A stretch of DNA of 64,000 bases from NCBI GenBank assembly GCA_032191485.1, contig JAVDOI010000003.1, positions 7,969,486-8,033,485 on the forward strand. The letters are read 5' to 3'. Both the position numbers and the translations under genes were made by a program. The stretch comes from Leptoclinus maculatus (lineage: Eukaryota; Chordata; Actinopteri; Perciformes; Stichaeidae). Of the stretch, positions 60,819-64,000 are shown in pieces. Numbering within the stretch: the first letter of the stretch is position 1; each line of letters opens with the position of its first letter. The notes under the pieces are model-generated. The model saw nothing but the letters and a program-made list of their open reading frames with translations. It did no database searches and was not told the origin of the DNA.

Positions 60819-62256
60819 TACAGCCAGTGTGATGAGTAATTGTGATGATTCATTTCCTTCAGCAGTTCTGACCAAACTGAAAGTAACAACTCTCAGTGAA
60901 CATGTAGGAAAAAAATTATGTTTGGCCTTTAGAGACAGAAATTGCTTAAATAATAATATGCATAATTGTAAAAATGCAGCAAGTGTCTAATAACTACAAA
61001 CCATACCGCTGCTTTGTCTTGTACATGGGAGCGTGTCGCTGAGCCCGGGGGCCGATCGCAGTTTGAAAGCAGGTCTACTTTTCTCATTAGCATAATGGAA
61101 ACATCCAACTAACGAGTGGGACGTTGTGGCAGCAACAAGTGTTGGATGTGGTGATTCATATCTATCTCTCCAGGTTGTTGACCGTTGGTTTCAACAACCT
61201 TGCTTATGTAAACTTTGAGTCACTCCACTATACTTGTGCAGCCCCGAAGGAAAACCCAACAATTCAAAATGTTGAATGAGACTCTTTAATCCTAGTTTAA
61301 CAATCAAAGGTCACAGGCTCTCAATGGAGGGAGGGAAACCGCTTGAACCTTTAATATAAAAAGCCTTCTGCAGGATTAACAATCACAAAGAAGTATGCAC
61401 TCACTGAACAACTATGACTTTTGGTCAGAAGTGTTAAAAGATGAGGGACAACCACAGCTCTGTTGGTCAAAGCGCACAATGAAGTTTGGGTTTCTCTTAA
61501 GAGGAAGGAGAAAATAAAAGGAAGCTGCTGAAATATCAGGGTGCCAAGTAAGTAGCCGAGTGTAAATGTTAAGCAACCATAAGAGTAGCCTTGGCTGCTC
61601 AGTGGCTGTGGGAAAGTGCATAGCATGTCTGTCGCATTGGTTAAGTCTCTCTCGGAGCAGCAGAGTCATCAAGCCACAGAGAGGCAAGCTGTACTGTAAA
61701 CTCATACTGGAACACGTCTGCGGCGTGAGCTGCACCAAGGCAAGTCTTCCCCGTGCCAACCTGTCTCTGACTTCACAGCAGGCAGGTCTGCACCTTGCAC
61801 ATAACAAACAAACCGAAAACACATTCACACACACACACTTCAGAAAGGAAACCCTATCCTTCAATATATTTTTATTTTATGAGCAAAAGTTTCAAATGGT
61901 GAAAGGTCGGCGACATTCCATCATGAATATTTTCATATTACGGCTTATTTTGACAGAGGATTCGGGTTTCAAATGATGAATATCTCCTTCAAACTGAAAG
62001 TTAAAATGCATATTTCTTTCTTTCCGCTTTTAAACTGTTTCACAGGTGTGACGGCGGCCTCAGACAAGGACACAAAAGAGCCATGAACGCAAATATTAGC
62101 TCAAATCGAACAGTTTCTACTGCAGCAACAGCTCACACACATGCTTGTGATGCAACGGGAGGACAAGTCATTCCCATACGCGCATGAATCACAACAGTGA
62201 CAGCTTACTGAAACATCAGGTAAGATAGGTTGACGTTGCAGTGGAAAAGTGTGTAT

Positions 62257-62258
<2 letters not shown>

Positions 62259-62301
<43 letters not shown>
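62259..62301. repeat. (GT)21 microsatellite
   Basis: Pure run. Confidence 0.97.
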
Positions 62302-62304
<3 letters not shown>

Positions 62305-64000
62305 TTGTAGAAACCACATTTAGCCTTTTGCTAAATTGTGAGGTACAACTGAACAATGCGAGTGGGTTGCCGTTACACACTGATATCTGTTTCTCACAGG
62401 CCTTTTAGTTACTAGTTTCACTTGTGTCCCCTGAGGCTTCTAACTGAAAGGAAAATGACATTTTCCAATCAACCCATCCACAACTGCATGAGGGCAAATC
62501 AGGACTTTGACAATGGCTAAATCTGTGTACATGATGTGTATGTGTGCAGGTCTGTGTGTTTCATCTGTGTGACTCAGATAGTGCATAGCGGTTTGTGTGA
62601 GGCTGAAGCTGAAGCCTTAAGAGACATGACTCAACTTAGCAGAATCTAGCCAAGAGTTCTGGGTAAAGAGGTTTGGCTAACCAACACCGTGAGAATGTGG
62701 CAACATATGTCCTGTTCTGCGGCAGCCTCCTCTCTAGTCTCTCTCTCTCTGTGTATAGGTGTCACGCTGCTTCGTAAAGTACTTATGAATATGCAAAGAT
62801 CAAAGTTGTTTGTGTATTATTGTAGGAATATATTCTGCCTTGTATTTAATCAAGAGAATGGGGTATAATTGGATGCTGTCCTGGTAGTGCATCACTCAAC
62901 TTGCCCAAAACACCAGAATAAATGTATTCAAATCCAAGTCAGAGCCACTCATCAGACACATGTGACTCAAAATCATTCCTGATTAGTGGGTGATGCGTCA
63001 TGTTGAGCTGACATGTTGTCACAACCAATATTAGTAAAGTAATCCGATATTTTACCACATGATTAAAGCAGATATTTACATGGTGTTTGAGAGCTGGTTA
63101 GCCAAGCTTTATCATACCACACCCATGTCATGTGCCCACAGACCTGCGCTGCTGCTTTCAAGCCTTGTAGGCCGCAATCACATTCACCTCGGGCGTCATG
63201 TGACACTGTGTGCCGCCATGGGTCCTGAGCCAAGGCTGCGGGAATCTCCTCCCACTCCCAACCATTGTTTGCCTTTGTAGTGAGCCCGCAAAACAAGCTC
63301 CTCATGTGGCTTGGAACGGAGCCCTTTGATAAAGCCAATGCTACAACATCCTCTGATCTGTCGCTGCTGGCTGGTGTTTTTACAGTACAGGTACATTTAA
63401 AAAAAAATGACAGACACAGAGGTTTGCTGTGGAGACTGCAGACAGAAAACAGCGCGTGTACCGTTGCGTTTTGACACATTCAGGGTTAAAAAATGTATTA
63501 AGAAAGCTGAAAAATTAAGCCTCACGTTAAAAAAGCAAACACAAACAGGCAGACTGCACCAAGCACGTATACACTCAAATGCACTCAAGTAGCGTTAACA
63601 GCGGAAACCAAATCCCCTCGGTCTTGTCAAGAAATGCTCGTCAGCCTGTGAGCGATATAGAATATAATTTATATTCAGATAGAAATATGGGGGGGGAAAA
63701 AAGAGGCCGTTTCTTCTTGGTTGTCTGCGCAGCAAGCAAGCCACCAACCACAACCACAACCCCAGTATGTCAGCAAACACCTGGCTGTACACCCGCTCTC
63801 AGACAGACAGCAGACACACATGCAGAAATCTGCACTCGAGTACCAAATGATGCGCACTTCGGCTTTTCTCAAGGCTTCTAAGGAAGACGATGCAAAAAGC
63901 ACCTGCTTCCTTCAAAGCCTCGCCATATGATGTATATAGGTGGAGCAATGCATGGATCACAGTGGGAGTCACACAGCTTGGGTGTCAGTGTGTGTTTATG

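Larger units (their letters stand above)
47682..64000. other. Intergenic; no supported gene
   Basis: About 16 kb with dense simple repeats, two recognisable dispersed repeats (49.1 and 52.3 kb) and scattered enhancer-like islands. Open frames at 53726-54313, 60386-60781 and 61412-61864 have no family resemblance or splice support. I see no tRNA, rRNA or known small RNA. Confidence 0.5.

Noticed and set aside
61412..61864. 150-codon minus-strand open frame
   Set aside because: No recognisable domain, no splice partners, and a competing plus-strand frame of similar length covers the same bases.
1..64000. CRISPR arrays, bacterial operons, phage or viral gene blocks
   Set aside because: Tandem repeats here are simple sequence or minisatellite, without repeat-spacer structure, and the only gene is a spliced eukaryotic one.

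Overview
The window looks like vertebrate nuclear DNA, most likely from a ray-finned fish of the percomorph type. The evidence is a spliced gene with short introns, very dense CA/TG and homopolymer repeats, and several degenerate interspersed repeats whose wording I recognise from percomorph genomes (for example runs like 'agctagcagctggttagcttagc' and 'gctaacatgctcacaatgac'). I see no bacterial, viral or plasmid gene organisation.

Positions 134-3257, minus strand, hold the only gene I can support: the 5' six coding exons of SYF2, a small spliceosomal protein of the Prp19/NineTeen complex. All six exons have AG/GT boundaries and compatible phases and give 184 codons plus two bases. The last part of the protein lies to the left of base 1. 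A compact promoter with an ETS site and a CRE-like half site sits directly upstream, at 3281-3296.

From about 3.3 kb to 64 kb (about 60 kb) I find no convincing coding exon, tRNA, rRNA or known small RNA. The space contains three things. First, long simple repeats: CA/TG tracts up to about 75 bp, eleven poly-G or poly-C runs of 13-24 bp, GA/CT runs and a 9-bp minisatellite. Second, old interspersed repeats: three copies of one MITE-like family (around 17.4, 38.1 and 47.3 kb), a 'gctaacatgc' family at 11.2 kb, a pair of related copies at 28.6 and 49.1 kb, a 'gggcgatatat' element at 40.2 kb, and others. Third, complex-sequence islands with AT-rich homeodomain, octamer and palindromic motifs (14.8, 19.6, 20.6, 23.8, 32.3, 41.1, 44.7, 47.0 and 48.1 kb, among others) that look like developmental enhancer candidates.

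My reading is a housekeeping gene at the edge of a gene desert that may serve as the regulatory landscape of a developmental gene outside the window. In human, SYF2 lies next to RUNX3 with its 3' end facing RUNX3. If that order holds here, RUNX3 would lie off the left edge, while the desert lies on the 5' side of SYF2. This is inference. I did not find a novel biological system; the most worthwhile leads are the enhancer-like islands and the unusual density of poly-G/C tracts.
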